From NCBI GenBank assembly GCA_027563935.2, contig CM050454.1, positions 23,433,501 through 23,497,500 on the forward strand: a DNA stretch of 64,000 nt. Direction: 5' to 3'. The notes below the pieces were generated by a model. It did no database searches. It saw only the letters and a list, made by a program, of their open reading frames with translations, and was not told the origin of the DNA. A program made the position numbers and the translations under genes. The stretch's first letter is position 1, and every line of letters begins with the position of its first letter. This document shows, one piece after another, positions 11,448 to 22,233 of the stretch. Source of the DNA: Costus lasius. Lineage: Eukaryota > Streptophyta > Magnoliopsida > Zingiberales > Costaceae.

Positions 11448-12659
11448 GTCTTAGTGCAAGTGGGAGATTGTTGGTGTATATGCCCTAGGACCTAGTTTTG
11501 GTCCATTATTTGTACTACTTAACATTGATATTTTATATATATCATTCTGGCATTGTCATTATCTATGTTTGTCTACATCTGCGAATATGTACTTACTTGA
11601 TAATGTCCCTAGAGACAGATTGGATCTGTGCTCAAATGATTGTCCCCAGTCGATGTACCTAAGTGGATATGGGACAACTCTGGTACTTGTGAGACTGGTA
11701 TATGGGCTGGTTAGGCACGAGGTGCTAACACAGGCATATGGGTATATCAGTGGTGGATATACTGGACCGACCCGCTGTGAGGCAATAACTTGGTGTCACG
11801 AGTTAATCTCACAAGTGATAGGAGATGCATTGATCCCTTGACTTGAGGTCATTGGCCATTCTATATGGTTAGAGATATGCTTTGATACAACCTAATGCCC
11901 TGCCGTAGTTGGGAGGTAATAACGGTTGTCATTGGGCATATCACGACCCATATGAGAAGGTCAATGCACAGAGATAGGATTTGCCTCTTCCTAAGGGAAG
12001 CATGATATCCATGGAGCTCCTCTATGGTTCTATGACTGAAAGTGTATGGCCATACCCAGGTTAGACCTGATTTAGTCATAACCCTGAGATTGGATAAAAA
12101 TAAGTGGTGACACACTTGTCCAATCGGATATCAGTTCGGCAAAGAGACTATAATGCATCTGTACCTGATTGCGATGATGGGGATGTCGATGTCGATATCC
12201 ATTCCGATGACTTGGGCAGCAGCGATGCACTGCTAGGTGCCACTCACTGCTTGTGGTGACCTTAGGTCAGCACTGCCAACGTCGGAGGAGCCTACAGGGT
12301 CACACACCTTGATACTTGAGTTCTCGTATTAATCGGGAATCCTTATAATCGAGTTATTGGATGACTCGGATCTATTTGGGAGATTTCATCAGCACCAATG
12401 GGCCTGATGAGATGGAAGAGAGTTATTGGGGCCAACTTCCATTTACGGCATATTAACCATGATTCGCCTAATTTGACCTTGGGTTAAATTGGATTGGATC
12501 CAAGTGCTTGGTTAACATGCATAATGGACATTGGGTTGGGCCCATTGAAAAGTTGGGCTTAATGGGCTTTAGGAGAAGAAGAGGGCAGGTGCATGCTTAA
12601 CCCTAGTTAGACTAGGGTTAGCGCCTATGCCTCATGTGATTTTAATTAATCATGTGAGA

Positions 12660-12860
12660 TAAAATAGGGGCTAATTAATTAATTAATTAGAGTCCTATTT
12701 TTGTGGGATCTAATGGACTAATTTATTTAAATTAATTAGAGTCCTAATTGGATTAGGATTTAATTAAATAAATAAATAATTGGAGTCCTAATTGGATTAG
12801 GACTTGATTTAAATCTTGATCAAACCGCCCACTTAAGTCCTAATTAGATTAAAACTTAAT
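12660..12860. repeat. AT-rich inverted repeats in family-2 U3
   Basis: The dyad AGTCCTAAT..ATTAGGACT recurs with variations (near 12741-12762 and 12784-12805), interspersed with TTAATTAATTAATTAA and AAATAAATAAATAA. It sits just upstream of the TATA box and may be enhancer or polyadenylation-related sequence; function unknown. Confidence 0.5.
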
Positions 12861-12926
12861 TCCCTCCTTCTTCTCCTAGCCGTCCACTTGGCTTAATTAG
12901 AGCCATGTTTTAGGCGCCCCTTGCCC

Positions 12927-12934
12927 TATAAATA
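12927..12934 (+). promoter_or_regulatory. TATA box of family-2 LTR
   Basis: TATAAATA stands in GC-rich surroundings (GCCCTATAAATAACCCCCC) about 1.46 kb into the LTR. The corresponding site in minus-oriented LTR X reads TATAAAAG (47012-47005), supporting a conserved core promoter. Confidence 0.65.
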
Positions 12935-13458
12935 ACCCCCCTAGCCGCCCCTCTCATGACACTTATTCCTTGGAGGCGTGAGCATCATCAAGAGGGCGAA
13001 AGCAAGGGACAAGGGCGCAACTTCCTCCTTTCTTCCATCAAGCCGCAAGTGATCCTCTTCCTCTTCTCCTTGGCGCAAGGTGAAGTTGAACTTGGCGGCA
13101 TCTCCTTCTTCCTCCTTGCTCTTGGCACTTCTCCCTTTGGTGGTGGCGCAAGTTTCTTGGAGGGCTCTCCTAAGGCTTGGATCTTCTTCCCGAGGCTAGC
13201 ACCGGGCATGGAAGAAGAGGACTCGAGGTGATCCGTGTGTGTGAAACTACAGAGGGTGCACGCTTGGGCGCCTACTACGACATCAGCCTCACCTTGCTCA
13301 AGGTATCTTTTATCTCATCGTGTCGACTCTCTCGCATGCGATCTTCAATGGGTTTTTGGGACCGGCCTGTTTTGGGGATATTCTTCCGCTGCGCAATGTG
13401 TTTGCATCTCTAAAATTTTGTAAAATATCCCCGGGGTTTCCCAACAAAATACCCATGG

Positions 13459-14016
13459 TTAGAAATAGACAACATAGGATTTGGTAAGAAAATTATTTGA
13501 GCCTGAAGACAGAGGGTCACTTCTCTTCATCCCTTTCTGAACTTGCTTGCAACCTTTTCTTAAGTGCCTAACTCTTCCTATCTTTTTCATCTTCATTTTT
13601 CCCAATGCTTTAGTCAAGCCCTTTGGTTTACTAGTGCATTGAGGGATCACTCTAGTGGTGCTACTGCTCTCAATACTAGCCTGTCCCTGGAGGAGCTACT
13701 TTAAATTATTAATAATTTCAAAAGCACTCAACCTTTCAAATAGCTCACGCCAGTCAGGATAAATGTTGGCTAGAATAAGCTATGCAACCACTAAAGCATC
13801 CTATCGATGCTTGTTATAAGCATCCTTTTTAGCCATTGAGGTTGTAGATGAAACAGGTTCAGGAATTGGCATATAAAGAATGTACAGCTTCTTCTTAGAT
13901 ATGAGGACTATCCTCAAATCTTGGTACCAACTCTCGAAGTTGATTCCAACCAACTTTTCTCTCTCAAGGAGAGGTTGGAGTGATAGTCTGCTGTTGTTAT
14001 TGTTTGTAGAAGCCAT
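13459..14016 (-). pseudogene. gag fragment of element Z
   Basis: The ATG at 14016 opens MASTNNNNSRLSLQPLLERE, followed by KLVGINFESWYQDLRIVL, matching the N-terminus of copia gag here. The frame is broken near 13800. A second piece (13650-13459) carries TKALGKMKMKK and a damaged knuckle in which the first two Cys are gone (RVRHLRKGCKQ). A large part of central gag is missing. Non-functional. Confidence 0.8.
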
Positions 14017-14841
14017 CTACAACAAAGAAAAAAAAAATCAGTATCACATTTCAATCATTTATTCTGGACTTTTATAAATGATTGTTTCTCACTATTTTAT
14101 TCACATGAATAATCCTCAAAGAAGTCGGCCGACTTCCTTAGTGAGATGGGATCCTCATTTTGTACATGGCCTTGCATCCCACGGGGGTGGGATGTACTAC
14201 ACAAGGTGATGTATGCTTCTTGATGTAGGTGCATCGGTCAATTGCAACTTAGCAATTCCCCTTCTCAAGACAGTTCAGGCACTTTGTGTCCAACGGAGGC
14301 TAGATATAGCACAAATCCCTAACTTCTTAAGGGAGCCTCCAAAAATTTCATCATGTGAACCAACACATATGAAAAATCTAGTCATGTCCGATCTGACCGC
14401 TATGCCCGGGGCCAATGAATTCTTTGTGGAAGGTGCGTCCAGAGTTTTAACCAGACTGGGGAAAACATTGTCACCACACGACTCCTAAAGATAGATGGGT
14501 GTGTCCCACGGGTGTGGGAAACAATGCATAACACCATTGATCGATTGTTTGACGAGGGCTACGCGTCAAAAGGCAAAGTTCGGGACTTGATATAATTTAT
14601 CGAGGATTTTTGTGGTCTTGGCACCACGAAATTTTATCTTTTTCTACCAATACAGGTATGCAATCCTATGGTGGAATAAAACAAAGCAGTAAAGACATGT
14701 TTTAGAATAGAAAAGTAAACATGATGTGATCAAAGCCCACTCATTGGGTAACAAGCCCCTAGACCTAGTCCTCCACACGTAGCACTACCAAGGGCCTTGA
14801 GCCATGGGCCCATGCCAATAAGTCCTTAGCTCATCCCTGAG
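14017..14841 (-). other. Leader of element Z, gag-proximal part
   Basis: It contains the same three bulged hairpins as the other leaders: hairpin 3 at 14206-14170 (CCTTGTG/TGCAAGG, upper TCCCAC/GTGGGA), hairpin 2 at 14315-14283 (TTTGTG/CACAAA) and hairpin 1 at 14535-14498 (GGTGT/ACACC with a longer bulge, upper TCCCAC/GTGGGA). The upstream-ORF ending ..MRIPSH-stop is visible near 14160-14140. The rest is unassigned leader. Confidence 0.6.
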
Positions 14842-16534
14842 TGTTGGGGTATGCCCTTAAGGCTAATGTTTGAGGCCTTGGGATTCTTTCAGTATCATGT
14901 ATATAAACTCTTATGTTTATAAAGGCAATGGTTGTTATTCAGTTTGTTACATTGTCTGCTGCAATAAGTGTACTTCTGAATAATGTCTCAATGCTGTTCA
15001 GCTAGGCTGACATGATGTAATGTCCTTAGTCGAGATATCTTGGTGAACATGAGACATCCTTGATATGATTGAGACTAATATGTGTTCTAATCTTATAGGA
15101 TGCTTCGAGCATGGAATAAGATGTAGACTCATGGGTACATTGGATGTACTGGACAGACCCTACTAGGATATTCAATTGTTTGTCACAATGTGAATAATCC
15201 TTGTTTGCAACAAGTGGCACATGTCCTCTGACTTGAGATCACTTGTGTTTCTAAATGATGATTGTCATTGTTTTGAGGTAGTTCAATATCATTTGAAACA
15301 TAATGGTTATAGACTATCTTGGATAATGATCATGAGTCATGTTAGGGCACTAGTGATAGATATAGGATTGCCGTCTCCTTGATTGGAGTGTGATGTTCTA
15401 AAGGGGCCCCCCTGAATGAGATGATTGAGAAAGTGTATGGCCATACCCAGGTGACTATGTTCATCTGATCTAATCATGCTCATCATATTGGAGTTACAGG
15501 CTTGACATGCTTGTCCAATAAGAACATCCAGTGGCAAAGGAAACATGTATGCCTAGTGAAATGGATTCACACTTGTGCTGTGGTTTGGGTGTAGTCTTGG
15601 AAGACTCTTTCCTTTATATCGGGAGACAGTGATGTGTTGCTAGATACCCTTCACTGATCATGATAACGTAAGTTATCGTTACTGACATTTAAAGGAAACC
15701 CTCAGGGTCGCACAATTTGATGATATGGCTTACTTAAGTCAGATCATGTGGACTGAATTGTTTTGGTTCAGTTTAAAGGAGTTTAAACTCTGATTGTAAG
15801 TGAGATCTGGTCTGATCATGTTTGATTGATTAGGGCTTGAGATCGGTAAGCTTCGATCAAGAGATATGATGCTAGATCAGTGAGATCAAGAGCATCAAGA
15901 GATCAACGGTTAGATCTTGAACCTTTAGGTTCAATGAGATCGACCATGGCTTGGGCTGATTTAATTTGGTCTTGAACCAAATTCAATTGAACCGGCTCAT
16001 CATGTGAGCGCTTGGTTCAAAGGTTCAAAGGGTGAAGAGGAGTTGCGTTCGGTTCACTTAAAGTGAACGCATAACGCTTGAGAAATAATGGGTTGCTATT
16101 TTTGGAAAGTTTTTGCAACGCCTCCACGTTCATGAGGAACGTTTTCTCTTATCGCCTCTCCTCACCTCTTGACATTTCTTGCTCTCGTGTGACGACGCTC
16201 TCGACGAGTGTAGAGAAGGCTTTCGGCAAGCACCAAGAGATCTCATCTCCTCCACGTAAAGAACTCCTTAGAACCTTGCTAGCACAAGGAGCACTAAGGG
16301 AGTAGGCGACATCATTTTGTGTGCGTACCATTTGGAGGAGAAGCCCTTGAGTCTCTTCTTCCTAGACGCCATCCAAGCAATGGCTTTGGTAAGAATCGAT
16401 TCCTTGATTCTTGTTTGCAATTGATTATAAGTTGATCATATAATATGTAAAGATCCTAGAAACCCTCTTCCGCTGCATGAAAAACTCCATCTGCGCCTAT
16501 CTAGGGTTTCGCTCCCCCTTGAAGGGGACCTTCA
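14842..16534 (+). repeat. 5' LTR of element B
   Basis: 1693 bp, TGTTGGGG..CCTTCA. It carries GTATGGCCATAC, the GATAAC-GTAA-GTTATC hairpin (near 15663-15678), AGTCTT-GG-AAGACT (15593-15606) followed by TTTATAT (15613-15619), the stem CCTTG-CTAGCA-CAAGG (near 16274-16289), a donor-like TTTG|GTAAGAAT (GT at 16389-16390), and the terminal hairpin CCCCT-TGA-AGGGG next to the primer site. Confidence 0.96.
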
Positions 16535-16536
16535 AT

Positions 16537-16548
16537 TGGTATCAGAGC
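16537..16548 (+). other. Primer binding site of element B
   Basis: TGGTATCAGAGC, two bases after the LTR end, is complementary to the initiator tRNA-Met 3' end that primes first-strand synthesis. Confidence 0.93.
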
Positions 16549-18331
16549 GATTTTATGCATGTTTTATGATTGCTTTAGCCTTATGTGATCCTTGTATGCT
16601 TAGATCTTCATTACATGCGAGATTTACATGTAACTTATACATGCCGAAACTTGATATATGTTTCCTTAGCGCATGGTTGTTTGCGCTTGGTTGTTTTTTC
16701 TCAAAAACTTCTTGACATGCGCGACTATCATTAGATCTAAGCGGCGCCTACTATAAACCCTTAGACGGGTTAGTAGGGTTGAAGTCATCTTCTAGGAAGG
16801 ATCCAAATAGTCTGATCAGACCATATGACAGCCTAGATGGGTCGACCAGATGGCACCTATGCGCATGCATAAGGTGGCTATAGGTCGACTGCATCAAGGG
16901 CGTGTAGCGAGGTCTGGTTGAGACAACCATTGAACACGGATGAGTTAGGCCCGGGGTCACACCCGCTTGCCAGAACTCATGTAGGCTGTTCAGCCCTTGG
17001 CGCATGCATGGTTGACCATTAGGTCAACTCAAGTCAGTTAGGACTTGGTGCATGCAAGGGCAGTGGATCTGACTAGTCATGATGAGTGGATCCCTATTAA
17101 TGGACCGTTGTAAGGTGGTAGGGCACATAAGAAAAATAAAATTGATTTCAATGGGATTTTGAAAATTTTATTTTGTCTATGCATATGCTTGTTTATTTAA
17201 TCTTATGTGGGATGCCCAATTTAATGTGTGCTGTGCTGGGGCCTGCGTGCCTGGAATAAATTGTAAATTAATATTTATTGTGATCTGCGCATCACATTTC
17301 ATTTAATTTATAAAGTGTAATTGACCTGCGAGTCAAACTTGTCTAGATAGATTAAATTGTAATTTAATCAGACAAGTGCACAGAACACACTTGGCAGAGG
17401 CGCATGCAGCAGAGGCTTGACCAGGTGGGAGGTCTAGGGTTCGACCCTATGACAGGCGCATCTACCTGGTGGGCGCACCTGAGCTGCAGAGGGCGATTGG
17501 GCCCTGGTCTGGGCCAGATGAGATGCAAAAGACCCATGGAGAGCTCAAGTGAAGACTTAAGTTAAAAATTAAGGTCTTACTTAGGGTTAATGGGCTTTTA
17601 CCACATAAGATCAGCATGCTTTCTACTTATCGTTTTTATAATTAGAAGTGCATGATTTGTTTATCTTCTGCTAACACCATAGGGTTTGCATGATAGTTAA
17701 GAAGATAAAAGACCGTTAAAATCCAACGCTACAAATATCAAGCACGTAAGCCTTCTGACGCGAAACCTCACTGTTCTGACTATCGTTGGGGCCGTGTTGT
17801 ACCCACTCAGTGGGCACGCCCATCTATCTTCAGACGGTGTGCGATTTCACCTGCGTGTTACAGAGAAGGGATTTATCGCTTCTCGTTGCTCAGCATAGCA
17901 CGTGGTGGTCCAGGGAGTAGGTCAGGTCAGCTTGACCATGTAGGCTACATACTGAGCATATGTTAGCTATATGGAGGCAGCCATCTGTGGGATCAGAGAC
18001 TGTGTTGTACCAACTCAGTTGGCACAGTCTGCTGGATTGCCCAGATGAAGGGGAATCGCATGGGTTGGCGATTGGCAGGGACTGCCTACCAGAAATTAGT
18101 GCTTGTACTCTCTGTGCATCTTATCTCGCCTGAGCGGGACGCGGAGACCAAGTATGAAATCTGGATCCCATCTCACTAAAAGAGTTTTACTCTTTCGGGC
18201 TGTTTTGTTGGATTTTTCAGTTAGATAAAATAGTGAGAAAAGAATCTTTCTTAAGTCCTGGATTGATTCTAAACATTGATACTGACCTTGCTGTTCTTGC
18301 TTTGTTGTAGATTCCTGCAGCAACGAACACC
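16549..18331 (+). other. Leader of element B with hairpin array
   Basis: Contains the palindrome TCTGATCAGA (16811-16820), hairpin 1 (17793-17818), hairpin 2 (17999-18028), hairpin 3 (18110-18146), the 44-codon upstream ORF (18045-18179), and an acceptor-like site: TACTGAC, a pyrimidine tract and TTGTAG ending at 18310, 21 bases before gag. A longer open frame around the upstream ORF, present in C and D, is broken here by TAG after ATATGT (near 17970). Confidence 0.8.
18045..18179 (+). CDS. Leader upstream ORF (element B)
   Basis: 44 residues, MKGNRMGWRLAG.. to ..EIWIPSH-stop, with one replacement (Thr to Met) relative to C. It stays intact although the longer frame upstream of it is interrupted, so the ATG-started part is the conserved unit. 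Regulatory peptide or by-product of RNA constraint; undecided. Confidence 0.4.
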   Translation: MKGNRMGWRLAGTAYQKLVLVLSVHLISPERDAETKYEIWIPSH

Positions 18332-21300
18332 ATGAGCTTCAATGTGCGATCCCTACTGGAAAGGGAGAAGTTTGTAGGGCCAAACTTCTCAGACTGGTAC
18401 GGACACCTTAAGATTGTTCTTAAGGCTGAGAGGAAACTGTATGTCCTCGAGACGGCTATACCGCCTCAACCCGCTCCGAACGCCGCAAGGGCGGTTCGGG
18501 ATGCCTATGAAAAGCATGTCAATGATGGCATTGATGTCGCTTGCCTGATGCTAGCGTCTATGACGCCACAGCTGCAGCGTCAGCATGAGGATATGTCTGC
18601 TATAGAAATTATAGCAAACCTCAAGATGCTATATGCTGCACAGGCGAGGACTGAACGCTATAATTTGACCAAGCTTTTCTTTCAGAGCAAACTGGCTGAA
18701 GGGAGTCCAGTGGGAGCTCATGTGCTCAAGATGATTGGGCACAAAGAGGCTCTAGAGAAACTGGGGCATACCATCAATTAGGAGCTTGCTGTAGATATTA
18801 TTCTGCAGTCTCTCCCGGCCTCTTTCGATCCGTTCATTATTAATTTTAATATGAACAAGATCGACTGTACACCGGCAGAGTTGCTGAATATGCTCTTGAC
18901 TACAGAGGAAACTCTAAAGGGAAAGCCTTCAACCTCTATCTTGATGTTTCCTTCTAGGAACAAGAAGAAGGGGAAGAAGGGCAAAGCCCCTGTCAAGAAC
19001 TACAACAAGGCTCTGAAACAAAAGGTTAAGCGGTCGAAGGAATACAGATGTTTCCATTATGGCCAGCTGGGTCACTGGAAAAAGGACTGTAAAGCGCTCC
19101 AAGGAGACAAGAAGGGAAGCATCGCTTCTGGCTCAGGTATTTTTGTGACTGAGGTCATGTTTTCTTCTTCTATTTCATGGGTGTTGGACACTGCATGTGG
19201 AGTTCACATTTGTTCAAATGTACAGGAACTCAAGAGAAGAAGACAGGTGGGACAGCATGAGGTGGACCTACGAGTTGGAAACGGGGCACGGGTTGCTGCT
19301 GTTGCTGTAGGGGTTTATTACATCTCATTACCATCTGGACTTGTATTAGAACTGGACAATTGTTATTTTGTTCCGAGTATTACAAAAAATATTATCTCTA
19401 TTCCTGCTCTTGTCAGGAAAGGATTTTCCTTTGAATGCAATATTTCAAAGTGTGTTCTTACTTATGATAATATTGTTTATGCTACTGGATCAATTAACAA
19501 TGGGTTATTCATGTTGGACATGGAATGTTCTATACAAAACATTGATAATAAGAAAGCCAAGTATGCTGATGACAGCACCTTGTTATGGCATAGTCGTTTA
19601 GGCCATATTAACAAGAAACGCATTAAGCGGTTGCATGATCATGGACTGCTGGGATCATTCTCCTATGAGGAGATTGATACATGCAAAGCTTGTTTATTGG
19701 GTAAAATGACGAAGTCTCCTTTTCCTAACAAAGGTCAAAGGGCTTCAGGTTTACTTGACCTTATACACAGTGATGTGTGTGGGCCATTTAGTAAACATGC
19801 CAGAGGTGGCTATTCATACTTCATTACCTTTACTGATGATTTCAGTAGATATGGGTATGTCTATCTAATGAGACATAAGAGTGAATCTTTTGACAAGTTC
19901 AAAGAGTTCAAAAATGAAGTACAGAATCAGCTAGGCCGAAATATCAAGGCACTTCGCTCAGATCGAGGTGGTGAATACCTAAGTCGAGAGTTTACTGACT
20001 ATCTGAGGAGTGTGGGATTATCTCACAGCTCACTCCGCCAGGAACACCGCAATGGAATGGTGTGTCCGAGAGGAGGAACAGAACCTTACTGGATATGGTT
20101 CGTTCAATGATGAGTCAGGCTGCTCTACCTTACTCCTTTTGGGGATTTGCACTGGAAACAGCTGCAAAGGTACTAAACCGAGTGCCATCCAAGGCAGTTT
20201 CAAAGACTCCATATGAGTTATGGTATGGGAAACAGCCGAGCTTGACATTTATTAAGATCTGGGGTTGCGAGGCTTATGTCAAAAAGCTCGCCTCTGGGAA
20301 ACTAGAGAGCAGATCTGAGAAATGTATCTTTGTCGGATACCCTAAGGAAACTAAGGGTTATTATTTCTACGATCCCAAACAGAACAAGGTATTTGTTGCT
20401 CGGACGGCCATTTTTATTGAGAAGGAGTTTCTTCTGCAAGAGGCCAGTGGGAGAGAAATAAAGTTGGATGAGAATCCACAGGAAGGACAAAGTAGTCAAG
20501 CACAGTTGGATGAGCATGAGCCAGTAGAACAGGTGATTGAACAACCTGAGGCTCAGATATCACGGGAACCGCGTAGATCGGGAAGGATCCGTCGACAGCC
20601 TGAGCGCTATGACGGAGTCTACATCATTGATCATGATGAACCCCTCACTTATGCGGATGCGGTCAGTGGACCGGAGTCAGCTAGATGGCTTGAAGCTATG
20701 CGAACCGAGATGGACTCCATGTCAGATAACCAAGTCTGGGATTTGGTTGATCCGCCTCCAGGAGTAATCCCTATAGGCTGTAAATGGATCTTCAAGAAGA
20801 AGATTGACATGGATGGTAACGTGGTTACCTATAAAGGCAGGCTAGTTGCGAAAGGTTTCAAACAAATCTACGGGATAGATTATGATGAAACTTTCTCTCC
20901 TGTAGCCATGTTCAAGTCTATTCGGATTCTTTTCGCGATAGCAGCATATTATGATTATGAGATCTGGCAAATGGATGTGAAGACCGCTTTCCTTAATGGA
21001 AAACTGGATGAGGATGTGTATATGACACAACCTGAAGGATTCACTAACCCATCAGATTGTCATAAAATATGCAAGTTAAAGAAGTCTATTTATGGACTTA
21101 AGCAAGCATCTAGGAGCTGGAATATTCGTTTTGATGAATCAATATGTGAATTTGGTTTCATCAAGAATGAAGATGACCCGTGTGTATATAAGAGGTTTAG
21201 TGGGAGCGTGATTACTTTCCTAGTCCTCTACGTCGATGATATCTTAATCATTGGAAACGATATTCCTGAACTGCATGCTGTCAAAGCATGGTTAAGAAAA

Positions 21301-22213
21301 TGTTTCCAGATGAAAGATCTAGGAGAAGCAGCCTATGTATTAGGTGTGAAGATCTACAGAGATAGATCTAAGAGGCTTCTCGGGCTGTGCCAGAGTACTT
21401 ACATCGATAAAGTCCTGGAGAGATTCCATTTAGAGAATTCTAAAAGAGGATATCTTCCAGTCAGACATGGTCTGAATCTTTCAAAGAGTCAGTGTCCACA
21501 AACACAGACTGAGAAAGATGAAATGGACAATACGCCTTATGCTTCGGCTATTGGGTCCATTATGTATGCGATGTTGTGTACTCGCCCAGACGTCACTTAC
21601 AGGTTAAGCGTGACCAGTCGATTCCAAAGTAATCCAGGTCAGGCGCACTGGATTGCGGTCAAGAACATTTTAAAATATCTGCGGAGGACCAAAGATATGT
21701 TCTTGGTATATGGTGGTCAGGAAGAACTCAGTATAGAAGGATATACTGATGCTTCGTTCCAATCGGACCAGGATGATTTCCGATCGCAATCAGGCTATGT
21801 TTTTAGCTTGAATGGTGGAGCAGTGGTGTGGAAAAGTTTCAAACAGTCTATTGTTGCTGATTCCACAACAGAAGCCGAGTATGTTGCAGCCTCAGAAGCA
21901 TCTAAGGAGGCAGTATGGATTCGTAAGTTCATTCAGGAACTTGGTGTTGTTCCTTCGAGTGCAGATCCTTTGGTTATCTTCTGTGATAAGACTGGAGCAA
22001 TCGCACAAGCAAAGGAACCACAGTCGCACCAGAAGTCCAAGCACATACAGAGACGGTTTCACTTGATCCGGGAGATCATTGATCGTGGTGAAATTCAAAA
22101 TCTGCAAGGTTCATACAGATGACAATCTGGCTGACCCGCTTACCAAGCCTCTGGCGCAGCAGAAGCATGAGAAGCACTGTAATAACATGGGTTTGAGATT
22201 TCTCAACCATTAG
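18332..22213 (+). pseudogene. gag-pol of element B, one stop and two frameshifts
   Basis: The ATG at 18332 (CACCATGAGC) starts a 1294-codon polyprotein like those of C and E: gag, CCHC knuckle (here CFHYGQLGHW, the second Cys changed to Tyr), DTAC protease, HHCC/DDE integrase, YVDD reverse transcriptase, RNase H. Damage: CAG to TAG at 18779-18781; loss of one A near 20005 in the integrase; gain of one base near 22095 in RNase H, which restores the frame for the final TAG at 22211-22213. The altered knuckle would also impair RNA binding. Confidence 0.94.
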
Positions 22214-22233
22214 ATTAAGTGCAAGTGGGAGAT

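Larger units (their letters stand above)
10998..13446 (+). mobile_element. 5'-truncated copia element I (family 2)
   Basis: Only the last 450 bases of pol and a complete 3' LTR remain. Everything upstream of RNase H was lost where it meets the gypsy-like remnant at 10998. The polypurine tract AAGTGGGAGAT lies at 11458-11468. The right flank begins AAATA; the left end is deleted, so no duplication can be tested. Confidence 0.9.
11469..13446 (+). repeat. 3' LTR of element I (family 2 reference LTR)
   Basis: This 1978-bp LTR begins TGTTGGTGTATATGCCC and ends GGTTTCCCAACA. Landmarks: GTATGGCCATAC (12044-12055), inverted-repeat-rich AT stretch (12660-12860), TATAAATA (12927-12934), and in U5 the stem CCTTG-GCG-CAAGG (13068-13080) with a donor-like CAAG|GTATCTTT (13300-13307). 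It shares several short blocks, but not overall sequence, with family-1 LTRs. Confidence 0.92.
13447..14841 (-). mobile_element. Diverged copia element Z, left part (gag and leader)
   Basis: A minus-strand gag fragment (14016-13459) is followed, going right, by leader sequence that stops exactly where element B begins at 14842. It resumes after B at 23928. It is most like family 2 in gag and leader hairpins but clearly older. LTR I borders it on the left at 13446. Confidence 0.75.

Noticed and set aside
13177..13423. Overlapping plus-strand frames at the end of LTR I
   Set aside because: They sit in U5, change between family-2 copies and overlap the donor-like site. Not genes.
15026..15220. 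A 64-residue antisense frame (..VGSVQYIQCTHESTSYSML..) recurring in every family-1 LTR
   Set aside because: It has no ATG at its start, runs antisense to transcription and follows from DNA conservation of the LTR. No codon-level evidence of selection.
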